Below are positions 1-9,651 of a stretch of 64,000 bases of DNA, one piece after another. The notes below the pieces were generated by a model. The model saw nothing but the letters and a program-made list of their open reading frames with translations. It was not told the DNA's origin and searched no databases. The translations under genes and the position numbers were made by a program. The DNA is taken from the NCBI GenBank assembly GCA_029339195.1, contig JAPTJF010000169.1:1-64000 (forward strand), in the 5' to 3' direction. The stretch comes from Micractinium sp. NFX-FRZ. Taxonomy: Eukaryota; Chlorophyta; Trebouxiophyceae; Chlorellales; Chlorellaceae. Every line of letters starts with the position of its first letter. Positions within the stretch are counted from its first letter, which is position 1.

Positions 1-6
1 TGTTGT

Positions 7-37
<31 letters not shown>
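7..37. repeat. poly-G run, 31 nt
   Basis: An uninterrupted run of 31 G follows TGTTGT at the left end of the window. It lies in what looks like the last intron of the gene that ends at 158. Long G runs are prone to length error in sequencing and assembly, so the exact length should not be trusted. Confidence 0.9.
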
Positions 38-38
<1 letters not shown>

Positions 39-118
39 TTTTTGTATGTCTCAGCGCATGCCTTCCTTCTGTCTGCTAGTACGTGCTCACGTCCCCTTCA
101 TAATTTGATTTCCCACAG

Positions 119-158
119 GTTCGAGGGCGTGGTGCTCAACAAGGCGCACGCCACGTGA
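119..158 (+). CDS. 3'-terminal exon of a gene extending left of the window (partial)
   Basis: A pyrimidine-rich tract ending in CACAG precedes a short open frame that reads FEGVVLNKAHAT and stops at TGA 156-158. It looks like the last coding exon of a plus-strand gene whose body lies outside the window. A second version of the same exon lies at 1553-1591 with its own acceptor. I do not recognise the protein from twelve residues. The splice phase differs between the two versions (this one has an extra G before TTC), so they are not simple interchangeable alternatives. Confidence 0.4.
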
Positions 159-349
159 GCTGCTCGGTAGCAGGAGCTACTCAGGACGCGGGGGGGGGCA
201 CCCCCAGAAATCACACCATCACAACAGCCACCGATAGCGCTGATGTGCAGCGCATCCATGCCCTGCTCTTGTAGCTGCGCTAGTGTAAACAGCAGAGGCA
301 CCCAGGAGACTTTTGACCTCACAGTGATGGCAGGCGCGCTGTCAGGGTT

Positions 350-1262
350 TTACAAGCTCTCTAGCATGCAAAACAATGCAAATCGGTGGGAACTGCAGGC
401 CGGATTGCATGGCTGGTTGATTGCCAGCTCAGGCTGGGATTTCAGTTGGAAACTGGCAGTGGCACCAGAGCGGCGGCGCTTGCCGCGCCCGCCATCAGCA
501 TTGGCCTGCTCCTGCTTCCCTGCCAGAGACGCCTCTGCTGTCAGCACTTGGCCAGCCTGGCAAGCAAGGGGAGTGGGGGGACAAGGACAAGCAAACATGA
601 GGCGCCAAGTCAGCCACATGTGGTCAAGCGTGCTTGCGCTGCTGTGCTGCAATGCACAGGCAAGGCCCCAATGATGGCAGGCAGGCAGGCAGAGCGGAGC
701 GCAGCGCAGGGCAGCGCAGGGCAGCGCAGCGCAGCGCAGCGCAGGGCAGGGCAGCGCAGCGCAGGGCAGGGCAGGGCAGGGCAGGGCAGGGCAGGGCAGA
801 GCAGGCTGGCCAGGCAGGCAGCATCTCACCCCCAGCATCCTCAGCATGCGCTTGCGCTTGCGGTCTTCAGTGGCCTGCTTGTTCTGCTGCAGCTGCCCTG
901 GCGCCGCCCAAGAGTGCTCATTCACACCGTGCATCCAACGGCGGTGCATCTGCTGCAGGATGCGATCTGCGCCAGCAGCTTCGCCTGCCGCCTCGGCCTC
1001 AGCAAAGGCATCTGCTACTGCAGGCTGAGCTGCCAGCACACCGGCCTTCCAGGACTCGGGGGTGCCAGCACTGCTGACGCCAGCTGCCGGCCCGCCGCTT
1101 GCTTCCATCAGACGCTGCTGCCAGCGCTTCAGGATGCTCTCAACAATATCGCCCTGCTCCCTGTCCCCACCGCCCAGCAGCGTGCGCACACACTGCACAT
1201 TGCCTGCGCTGGAGTTCCCTCCCAGCACAGCACCAGCCTTGGTGATGCGGCGGCGGCCTAGG
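350..1262 (-). CDS. unrecognised basic/alanine-rich protein, 5' end unresolved
   Basis: Two minus-strand exons can be supported: about 1262 to 830, and 556 to 350. The first ends CTGGGG with a GTGAGA donor, and its frame (IVESILKRWQQRLMEAS, then a QQMHRRWM stretch, then RKRKRMLRMLG) is coherent and helical. The second starts after a strong pyrimidine tract plus CCAG at 557, continues in the same phase, contains the basic cluster GKRRRSG, and ends MLESL then a stop at 350-352. The intron between them is the GGGCA/GCGCA minisatellite. The start codon and any upstream exons were not found. The KRKRM and GKRRR clusters suggest a nuclear protein, but this is inference. It matches no family I know. 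It lies antisense between the two copies of the terminal exon at 119 and 1553. Confidence 0.35.
691..805. repeat. GGGCA/GCGCA pentamer minisatellite
   Basis: About 115 bp are made of alternating GGGCA and GCGCA pentamers. All six frames stay open across it, which creates long false reading frames on both strands. It fills the intron of the minus-strand gene at 350-1262. Confidence 0.85.
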
Positions 1263-1552
1263 CCTTGCCGGCGGAAAAACGACGCGTTTTTGCCGGGTGG
1301 TTGCTCCGCCACCCTGCATGGAGTGGATTCAGGCCAGGGTGGGGCCCTGCGAAGTCGTGGGAAGCGTGCTGTTTTCCCACGTGGGCCGACCAAGAAGTGG
1401 GCTAGGGGCTCGGCTTCTCGGCACAACGGAGCGGCTGCACGTGGCGCCAAGTCCTCCGCTGCTGCTTGCATGTCGGCGGTCCATCCATCTGTCTTCCCTA
1501 CCATCTCACATGCTTCCCCTCCTGTTGCCTTCCTCCTCCTCCCCCTCTGCAG

Positions 1553-1591
1553 TTCGAGGGTGTTGTGCTGAACAAGGCCCACGCCCAGTAA
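1553..1591 (+). other. second copy of the terminal exon (FEGVVLNKAHAQ)
   Basis: After a long pyrimidine tract and CTGCAG, the sequence reads FEGVVLNKAHAQ and stops at TAA 1589-1591. Eleven of twelve residues match the exon at 119-158 (final T versus Q), while synonymous sites differ. It could be the terminal exon of a tandem paralogue, an alternative last exon, or a duplicated exon with no gene body. No upstream exon of the same gene was found between 159 and 1552. Confidence 0.4.
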
Positions 1592-2409
1592 GCGCGAGCT
1601 CTGGAGCTGCAGTGCCTCTTGCCCTCCCCGGGAGAAGCAGCGCCTGCTGCGCCCGCTGTGCTGCGACGGCCGTGCCCTCCTCTGGGCTACAGACCCAGCG
1701 TTGCACAGCGGACGGCAGGCAGGGGAGGCGGCGGCGGCGGGCCGCCCGTGGGCTGCCTTGTGGGGCGCCCCACAAGAGCGGGAGCACGTGGGAGCGTCTG
1801 CCTGCTGCGCGCGAGTCACTCACGATAGCGCATCTGCGGCCGCGCGCTCGGCGGCGCCAAGGCTGCCGCCGCGCCCCTCCCCTGTAACACACCCTGACGG
1901 AGAGTGGCCGCGCAGATAGACACAGGGAGGGCGTTAGCATGGTACATGGGTGCTGGCGTCATTCCGCCCCTTGAGAAAGAGTCTGCGTGTGGTGCTGGGA
2001 GCCGAGCGGCTCCCGGCGACGCTGCGGTTTGACGGGTGGCAGTTGCCAGAGGCAAAGCTGACACAGGCATCGGCAGGGGGTGGCACACACAGGGAGGTGG
2101 AGGGTTCTTTTGGCTGGCAGTGCCTAAGTCAAGAGTACGCCCGCTGCACTTGATCACTCCGCATTTGCACACAGATGAGGGACATGGGAAGTTACGTGGG
2201 TTGTGGGTGGCGTCGACCTGAGCTAGGGTGTGCACAGCTGCCCACGTTGCCACTGAGTGCCCTTGGTGCCACAGAGCGACTGCCTGCCAGTTTGTGGAGA
2301 TGCCCCAGCCCTTGCATGCGTGCTTTCTACAATGGCGGCAGCACCTCATGCCTGGCCTTGCTTTTGTGAACGTGTGAACTCCAGGTCGGTGCATTATGGT
2401 GTCTTGCGG
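1592..2409. other. no supportable gene
   Basis: GC-rich sequence with overlapping shadow frames on both strands. I see no splice-consistent coding model. It is probably the 3' flank of the exon ending at 1591 and the 3' UTR of the minus-strand gene at 2626-3945. Confidence 0.5.
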
Positions 2410-2414
2410 TTACA
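2410..2414 (-). terminator. TGTAA poly(A) signal of lumen-protein copy C
   Basis: TTACA on the plus strand is TGTAA on the minus strand, about 215 bp downstream of the stop at 2626-2628. TGTAA is the standard chlorophyte polyadenylation signal. Confidence 0.45.
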
Positions 2415-2625
2415 ATTTCATTCAAGATGCAATAGATTTGCGGTGCATCAAGACAGGAAGGCGTTCGGAGGCTTGGCGGGAGGTGCGCTGGCAGGAGATG
2501 TGCGGAAAGGTAATGAGTAAAGTAAAGCAGCAACACTGGGATCAGCAAGGCAGTGTGCTGCGACAGGTAAGTCACAATGGGGCACACTGCTCCTTGCACC
2601 CCACCTCCCTACACCCTTGCAGCAA

Positions 2626-3945
2626 TCAAAGGTTGTACCTCCAGCCAAGCACCTTGATGAACTCCTCTGGATCGCTTTGGAGCAGCTCTATCCACTCCGT
2701 GACGCGCTTCCAGTATCGCCTCCATTCGTCCATGCCCACCGTGTCGCCTGCAGGTAGGGGCACGCGAGCGGATTGTGAGGTGGCGCGAGCGGATTGTGAG
2801 GTCCCAGCTAAGCCGGGGGCTTGAGTGCTGTTACCAGCGGGCGGAGTGGGAGCAGCAGTTATTAAATCAGCACTTTGATGCCACTTGGCCTCTTCACTTG
2901 CCATAACCCTTTTAACAGCGGGCATACCCAATGTTGTGCCCTCACCACCTCACATCATTAGCCCCTCCTTACCCTTGTCCCGCGCCTCCTTGTAGTAGAG
3001 CAAAAACCTCTTCTCCTGTGCCACCAAATCAGCCAAGGCGGCTGCCAGCTTCTCCTCGCGGGTGGCAGCGGGCGCGGTGCCAGCAAGTTCATGGCGCAGG
3101 GCGTCCAAGCTGTCGTCAGCTGCACAAGCAAGGGTAGAAAGTGGGCAGGAGTTGGAGGTGAGGAGGTACTGCTGCACAGGGTAAATGCAAGGCGGGAAAC
3201 TAGACTGCACAGGGGGAAGGTACATTGTGCCTTGTCAAGCAATTGTTTCCCCACCGGTGGTACCATGAGCTGGTTGCATGAGCAAGAACGGCGGCGGCCG
3301 AGCGCGCCACCCCTCTGCAGACTGTTACATGGGACCGACTCCCGTTCTGCAGGCTGACTGCTGTCTCCCTGTTCTGCAAGCCGACTACTTCCTAAGACCG
3401 GGTCCCCGTTCTGCAGGCACACCTGGCTGGTAGCCCTTGCCCTGTACTGCCGGCTCCACCTTGCCCTGCGGGCGGGTGGGATGGGGTGGACTGGGTGAGT
3501 GGCGCTGGTTGGGGCTCATGCAATGCAGGCCGTGCCATTGCGGGTCTGTTAACTGTACTTGGCGAAAAGCAGGCGCAGTCCCGGTGCAGGTGCAAAAGCA
3601 GGAGTACAGGCGCTTGCAGAGCGCCGGCGCCGCCCCACAGCACCGGCGGCCACTGTGGAGGTCTCACAAAGGCCGGCATGGCGCCATCCCTGCTGCTCTC
3701 CAGCGCCTGCGCCACGCCCTGCAAATTCAGCAAACGCAGCCGCAACGCGTGTGAGCCACCGGGGGAGCAGAGTACTTGTGCAATCAGGGTTGCGCTCGCC
3801 TACTCACCGGCGAGAAGGCGGACACGGTTGCAGCCCCCAAGAGCAGCGCGCAGGCCCGGCGGCCAACAACCCGCAAGACAGGCATCCGAACAACTGGAGA
3901 AGTGGACGGATGCCTAGGGGACGCAGTGCACACGATGCCCAGCAT
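2626..3945 (-). CDS. predicted thylakoid-lumen protein, tandem copy C
   Basis: Five exons on the minus strand: 3945-3808, 3718-3668, 3465-3423, 3119-2973, 2747-2626. They splice in phase to 166 residues. Residues 1-46 are an organelle targeting region, and near residue 29 a twin arginine precedes a hydrophobic stretch (GRRACALLLGAATVSAFSP). It continues GVAQA, an A-x-A site expected for thylakoid processing peptidase, so a Tat-targeted lumen protein is inferred. The mature part is charged and helical: DDSLDALRHELAG, then EEKLAAALADL, then YYKEARDKGD, ending GWRYNL. It is the third of three tandem paralogues (see 5202 and 7229), all with the same exon pattern and all ending in CTTTGATTG. I recognise no named family; it is not obviously PsbP, PsbQ or PsaN. 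It is the only copy keeping the RR pair. Confidence 0.7.
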
Positions 3946-4019
3946 CACATAGGTGCTCTAGCACTCGCAGAACCCACTTTGCCCTGCCCGGATCTCAGCT
4001 GGGGTCTAAACCACGCTGG

Positions 4020-4600
4020 CGCCACGTTAAACCTTTAATAAAGTTTATTTAAAGCCATTTATGCTAAAGAGCGCTTCTGAGTTTACTGTGGAGGTTGTTA
4101 AACCGGCCCCAGAGCCTTAAACCTTTATTAAACCCAGAAAATAAATGGCGGCCTTCATACCCGGTTGCTGTCACTGCTTTTTTTCTTCTCAAGCCGGCTT
4201 ATATACGTTGTAATGGTACATGAGACGGTGCACTTGCTTGGGAGTGCACAAAATGGGCGGCTGCGGGAGCAAAAAAGTCACCACCCGCCTGCAGCGCTGG
4301 CACCGCTGACCCTGTGCGCACCCACCGCTGCTGCCTTTGCCGGCTCGACTGCAAGCACGCCCATCTGTTCATCCAGGCGGGCTTCAGGCCACTTCTTTGT
4401 CGCAAAAATAGCCAAATGTGCCTCCCTGGCGGGGCCGGCGGGGGGCCCAGGGGGTGCCAGGCAACCAGTCCCTTAAAGTTTATTTTAAAGCTTTAGCGGG
4501 GTTTAAAATGGCATAAAGCCCGCCAGGAGCCTCCTTAAACCTTTATTAACTAAGTTTCGGTTTAATTTAGTCTTTAGCGGTTTAGTTTAGCGCCCAGCCC
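4020..4600. repeat. AT-rich repeat island
   Basis: A compositional outlier in GC-rich DNA. Variants of TTAAACCTTTATTAA occur near 4028, 4118 and 4532, and the related form TTAAAGTTTATTTTAAAGC near 4472, some in inverted relation. Between them is ordinary GC-rich sequence. It could be a degraded MITE-like element or an upstream region of lumen copy C; no transposase frame is visible. Confidence 0.45.
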
Positions 4601-5033
4601 TAATCTCAGCTGCCAGCTCAGCGCGCCCGCCAGCGCCGCCAGCGCTGCGCAAAACAGCCGGCATGCCCATTTATGGCGACGTGGAGCTGAGTGTGAGAAG
4701 AAGATGCGCACCTCTTAAACTGTTTGGCGATAAAGTGAGCATAGATTCACTCTGTAGCAACAACGGGGTGGCATGCGAGGGAAGCGCCCATCGACGCGGG
4801 GGGCACACTGCTGCCGAGCCCCTCCTCTTCTTGATGGGCTGCCAGCCATCTGAAAGGCGACCAGCACGTGTCAGCTAGCCCAGTGTGTTGTGTAACCTTT
4901 CAAGTGATGTTTTGCACCGGGGCGATGAGGTGGCGATGCAGCCCGCAGGAGCACAGCAGCGCCCCACCTCGGGTGCATGTGCGAGTGGATCCTTTATGGG
5001 GGTGGGCAAGCCGCGGCAATGAATTGCTAATTG

Positions 5034-5038
5034 TTACA
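5034..5038 (-). terminator. TGTAA poly(A) signal of lumen-protein copy B
   Basis: TTACA on the plus strand (TGTAA on the minus strand) lies about 165 bp downstream of the stop codon at 5202-5204. Confidence 0.45.
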
Positions 5039-5201
5039 TCGGAGACGTCGGCATTCCGCCACTCAATAATTATGCAAGCTGCACCAGTGGCTGCGCAGCC
5101 GCTGGCAGCGCTGCGGCAGATAGGGGGAGGGTGGGGCACACTGCCGGCTGCGCCGGTGCGCCGCCTCAGGCAGGCTGCAAGTCTCTCCACCCCTGCACCA
5201 A

Positions 5202-6596
5202 TCAAAGGTCGTGACACCTGGCGTACTCGTCTGGGTTAGTCCGGATCATTTCCATCGACCGCGTGGTCGCCTTCCAGCACTGCCTCATGGTGTCCATTTT
5301 CACAGTGTCGCCTGCAGCAAGGGCACGAGCAGATTAGGAGACCTGTGGCTCGAGGCTCCTGGTGAATGGAGGGCCGGCGAAGTGGCTCCCACCTCAGCGA
5401 GGGACACTTCTGATTGGGGGGATACAGAGGTGTCAGAGCTGCGGCATGAAGCCTGAATTGAAGAGGCAGACCGGCACCTGTTGAGCCAGGTGGAAGTTGA
5501 AGTGCAATGGCGGTGCCCCAGTGCGTCTGTCGCTGGCAGCAAATGATCAGTGCGGCACCGTTGCCTTCCCCTGACCCCTTCCAAAGCGGCACACTCTCCT
5601 TCTCCACCTTACCCCGTACGGCTGTACCCCCTCCTTACCCGCATCGCGCGCCTCCTTATACGAATTCAAGAAGTCCTTCTCCCGTGCTTCCAGCTCTGCC
5701 ATACTTGCCGCCAGCTTCTCCTCTCGGGTGGCAGCGGGCGCGGCGCCAGCAAGTTCATGGCGCAGGGCGTCCAGGCCGTCGCCAGCTGCACATGCAGGGT
5801 GGAAAGTGGGGAGGAAGTGAGGGGTGAGGTAACAGCAGGCTACAAATGGGGAGAGGCAGAGGAGAACTTGGAGCTTATGCATGGCAGCCCGACCCGCTGA
5901 GTAAGCAGGGCTGCCGGCGGCTGGCAGCAGCGCCCCTGTGCTAACTGCTGCCTGCCCAGGACTCAGGACACAGGACTAGCTTTGCGTTCTGCCGGAGCAC
6001 CTGGCAAGCACCCATTGCCCGTACTGCAGGCGCACCTGCGGGGTGGCCCTTGCCCTGTACTGCCGGCTCCACGTTGCCCTGCACCGGTACCGCCTCGTCC
6101 TGTGACGCCGCCTCCCTCTTGCCCTATAGCAGCGGTCGGGGTGGGATGAACTGTGCAGGTGGGCCCGCTAGTGATCAGTGAAACCAGGCAGAGCTGTTGC
6201 AGCACTTGCAATGCACGTGCAGATGGAGGGTTGCAGCAAGGTGGACGCTCGCCCTTGCAGAGCGCCGGCGCCGCCACACAGCACCGGCCCACAGCCGCTG
6301 CGGCAGCGATCTCACCACAAAGGGCCAGATTGGCTGGCCGCTGTTCCCTCTGCTCCCCAGCGCGGGTGCTCTGCCCTGCAAACACAGGAGTAGCACCAGC
6401 AACGCGTTTCAGCCTGTGGCAGATGGCGCGCCGCAGGTTTGCGCGAGCTCGCAGGGAGTGGCCCACTTACCGGCGATCCAGCCCCCAGGAACGGGACGCA
6501 GGGCAGGTACACGGCACGCAGGCCCGGCACCCAGCCAGTGGAGGGGTGCCCTGCCCATGCCCGCAGGGCCGAAATGGACTGGCGGACAGCACCCAT
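5202..6596 (-). CDS. predicted thylakoid-lumen protein, tandem copy B (most diverged)
   Basis: Five exons: 6596-6471, 6375-6316, 6078-6036, 5785-5639, 5311-5202, giving 161 residues in continuous phase. It has the same architecture as copies A and C. The targeting region (42 residues) ends VPFLGAGSP, and the second exon supplies GRAPA, which still fits an A-x-A cleavage site, but the twin arginine is gone. The mature core keeps GDGLDALRHELAG and EEKLAASMAELEAREK, then NSYKEARDAGD. The last exon differs most: it reads KMDTMRQCWKATTRSME and ends ARCHDL, five residues shorter than its sisters and with the GW(R/M)YNL tail lost. Loss of RR and tail suggests altered targeting or function, or early decay; no stop or frameshift is present. 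Confidence 0.65.
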
Positions 6597-7017
6597 GGTT
6601 GCTGCTTGCTGCTAGTGGATGTAATTAGCAGTGCACTGGCCGCTACTGGAGCGCGACACCGCAATCTTGGCCCTGCCGTGTGAATCCAGGCCGCCAGCAC
6701 AGCGCGCCCAAGCGCCAGCTCAGCGCGCCGCCAACGCTTGGTTGCCGAGCAGAAGGCGGCAATGAACACACACGGTGGGCAGGGGGTCATGAGACGACCT
6801 CTAGTCTCCTGACGCTGCTTGTTGGCGGCATGTCTTTACACTCACCAGCAAACAAGAGGTTGACAGGCGGGCTACGTGCCCATCGCCGCTGGCGGCACAC
6901 CGCTGCACGGCCCCTCCACTTGATTCGCTGCCATCTGCTTGGCTCTTCCCCCCCGGAAGCAACACCCCAGCTTACGCTTGCGCATGAATGTTCCAAGTTT
7001 TGCGTTCTCTGTGTCAA

Positions 7018-7207
7018 ACGGTTGAGAAACTAATCCTGTTGAATGTTGACATGCGAGTTGCAGTGCAACCAGGGGACCAGGCAGGGGCGGCTGGGGAGGA
7101 GGTGCACTGCAAGCACCGCTTCGTGCTGAAGGAAGGCACCACGGTCAGCAGACGGGGGCAGCGGGGCGGTGCAAGTGTCAGGCAGGCCACGGTGGGTCGC
7201 ACTGCGG
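7018..7207. repeat. direct repeat, copy 1 (partner 9130-9320)
   Basis: From the block TTGAGAAACTAATCCTG to CGCACTGCGGGCTGC this 190 bp segment is nearly identical to 9130-9320, with a few substitutions and a one-base difference. The two copies bracket lumen copy A at about 2.1 kb spacing. A plus-strand frame stays open in both but shows no splice signals, so I treat it as non-coding flank. Confidence 0.8.
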
Positions 7208-7228
7208 GCTGCGCGATGTGCAAGGCAA

Positions 7229-8747
7229 TCAAAGGTTGTACATCCAACCATGACGCTTGGCGAACTGGTTGGGATCGCTACGCAGCATCTCCAGCTTCTC
7301 GTTAGTGGACTTCCAATAACCCCTCCACTTGTCCGTGCCCACCTTGTCGCCTGCAGGCAAGGGCGTGCACGGCATGCGAGACGGTGTGAGGCTGCTGGCC
7401 AGGGGGGCAGGCAGATGGCTCCCGACTGCATGGGGGGTTACTGAGACCATGCTTTGCTGTAGGGGATGCTTGCCATGAGCTCTGGCTCCCATCTGCTTGG
7501 GGGCTACTCAAACTGACAGCTGTTGCGGGCAGCCCAAGTTGGAGCGGCAAACTGTTACCCTTGAGCCCAGGTGGCAATAGAAGTGCTGCCTGACGCTTGC
7601 ATGAAAGCCAGGGGGCCCAATCTGCCCGCCGCCTGTGCCGGCTGGCGTTCGACAGCTGACGTGCACTTTCTGCACCTTCAACCCCCTGACCCCTCTCACA
7701 GCGGCAGACCCAAGTTTTGCTTCCCCTGGCCACCTGCGCCATACCGCCTCAGCCCCTCCTTACCCTCATCCCGCGCCTCCTTGTAGTAGAGCAAATACAT
7801 CTTCTCCTCCGCCAGAAGCTTCTTCAGGGCGGCCGCCAGCTTCTCCTCTTCAGTGGCAGCCGGTGCGCTGCCAGCAATTTCCTGGCGCAGGGCGTCCAAG
7901 CCGTCGCCAGCTGCGCATGCAGGGGGTGGAAAGTGGGGAGCAGGTGGATGTGAGGAGGCCAAAGGTCGGGGGGAAGGTAGACTTGACCTGTGATGCGTGT
8001 TAAACATCTGCGCAGGGAGAAGGTATTGGGAGAGTTTGGAGCTTGAGCTGCCAGCTAGCAGCGGTAGCGTGAGCGCAGGATGAGCGGGGCAGCAGCAGGC
8101 AGCAGCCCCCCTCGGCTGGGATTCTTCGCACCAGCTCCCTGCTCCGCCAGCGTACCTGGCAGGTAGCCTTTGTCCTGTGCCGGTTCCTCCACCTTGTCCT
8201 CTACTGCCCCCTCCACCTTGCCCTGTGGGTCAAGTGAGTTGGGAGGGGGAGTTGGGCCCAGTGAGGGGAGTGGGGGGGAGTAGCGGGGGGGGATGGGGTG
8301 GGTTAGGTGAGTGGGGCTGAATAGGGCTCACGCAATGCAGGCCGTGCCCTTGCAAAGCTAAAATTTTTGTTTGTGGGGAAACCGGCGCAACAATGAACAG
8401 GCGCCCATGCAGTGTTGCAGGCTTGCGGGCACTTGCGCTTGCAGAGCGCCGGCGCCCTCCCACGGCACACGCGCCCATGGCGGCGGTCTTACAGAGAATG
8501 CCCAGAACGGCTTGTCGCCACTCCCCCTGCTCTCCAGCGCCTGCGCCACGCCCTGCAAATCCAGCAACGCGTTTCAGCCTGGGCAGATGGCCAGCGCGTT
8601 CTCTGACTTGTTTGCAAGGAGCCGCCCACTCACCGGCGAGACGGCTGAAACAGTTGCAGCCCCCAGGAACAGCAAGCGGGCCCTGGCCGGCAGTCGAATG
8701 GAGGAAGGTTGCCCTGGGGCCGCGATGGAAATGCGAACAGCAGCCAT
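7229..8747 (-). CDS. predicted thylakoid-lumen protein, tandem copy A
   Basis: Exons 8747-8634, 8552-8493, 8222-8156, 7910-7764, 7350-7229 join in phase to 169 residues. Residues 1-38 form the targeting region, with LPARARLLFLGAATVSAVSP as its hydrophobic core (RAR in place of RR). The next exon gives GVAQA, the likely lumenal cleavage site. The third exon is 24 bases longer than in copies B and C (VEDKVEEPAQDKGYLPA). The mature core is GDGLDALRQEIAG, EEEKLAAALKKLL, YYKEARDEGDKVG, ending HGWMYNL. Copies A and C are more alike than either is to B. The upstream flank, including a block beginning CTCACCAGC near 8947, is also similar to that of copy B near 6841, so the duplicated unit includes the promoter region. 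Confidence 0.7.
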
Positions 8748-9129
8748 GGTGCTGGGCGGTTGCCAGTGGAGACGAATGGCGATGAAATGGAGGCAGCCTT
8801 AACGTACTCCGGCAAGTATCCCTCCTGCCGTGCGGGCTGTGCTGTGAATGCCCCCATGCCAGCTCAGCGCGCCCCGGCCAGCTGCCACAAGCTGGCCAAC
8901 GCCCTCTCGAGCCCCTGATACTTCTTGGTGACGGATTTCTTACACTCACCAGCGAACAAAGAGGCGAAAGGAGGTCTAAGCGCCCATTGTCGCCGGCGGC
9001 ACACCGCTGTCGTGCCCCATCTCCTTGGCTGTCGCCCCCGCCGCAGGCAACCGTTCCAAACCGGGACGGTGACATCCCATCTTGCACTGTGCTCACTTCA
9101 CTGCATTGGTGCGTTCTCTGTGTCACACG

Positions 9130-9320
9130 GTTGAGAAACTAATCCTGTTGAATGTTGACATGCGAGTTGCAGTGCAACCAGGGGACCAGGCAGAGGCGGC
9201 TGGGGAGGAGGTGCACTGTCAGCACCGCTTCGTGCTGAAGGAAGGCACCACGGTCAGCAGACGGGGGCAGCGGGGCGGTGCAAGTGGCAGGCAGGTCACG
9301 GTGGGTCGCACTGCGGGCTG
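9130..9320. repeat. direct repeat, copy 2 (partner 7018-7207)
   Basis: Near-identical to 7018-7207. It sits between the stop of the unknown gene at 9378 and the start of lumen copy A at 8747, so it marks the outer edge of the duplicated unit. Confidence 0.8.
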
Positions 9321-9377
9321 CTAGCTGCTGGCCTGCTTGGAATGCCTTCACAGCGGGCTCTCCTGCCTTGGAAGGCC

Positions 9378-9599
9378 TCAGTCCAGCCAGCGCCCGCCCT
9401 GGGCCGCGGCGCGGGCCTCCCGCTTCCGCTCCATCTCCTCCTGCAAACCAGGTTTACCATGGGGTCATGCCACAAGCACGGTATGCACAGGCACGTTTGT
9501 TGCATGAGAGTTTTTGCGGATGTTGCGTGAGGGGCAGGCATTCTGCGCAGCCTCCTTCAACAGCCAGGTGTGTGCAATAGAACCGAAAGTTGTTGGGGG

Positions 9600-9651
<52 letters not shown>

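Noticed and set aside
691..805. CRISPR-like array of regular short units
   Set aside because: Pentamer minisatellite without unique spacers, in a eukaryotic intron.
386..1261. Long plus-strand open frame through the GGGCA repeat
   Set aside because: Openness is produced by the pentamer repeat. The residues before and after it do not form a plausible protein and the minus strand has better splice-supported coding.
2941..3119. Duplicated domains within one large minus-strand gene spanning 2626-8747
   Set aside because: Each repeat has its own targeting exon, stop codon and flank (two with a downstream TGTAA), so three separate genes fit better than one.
7048..7305. Plus-strand open frame shared by the two 190-bp direct repeats
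   Set aside because: The frame is conserved because the DNA is nearly identical; no donor, acceptor or homology supports translation.
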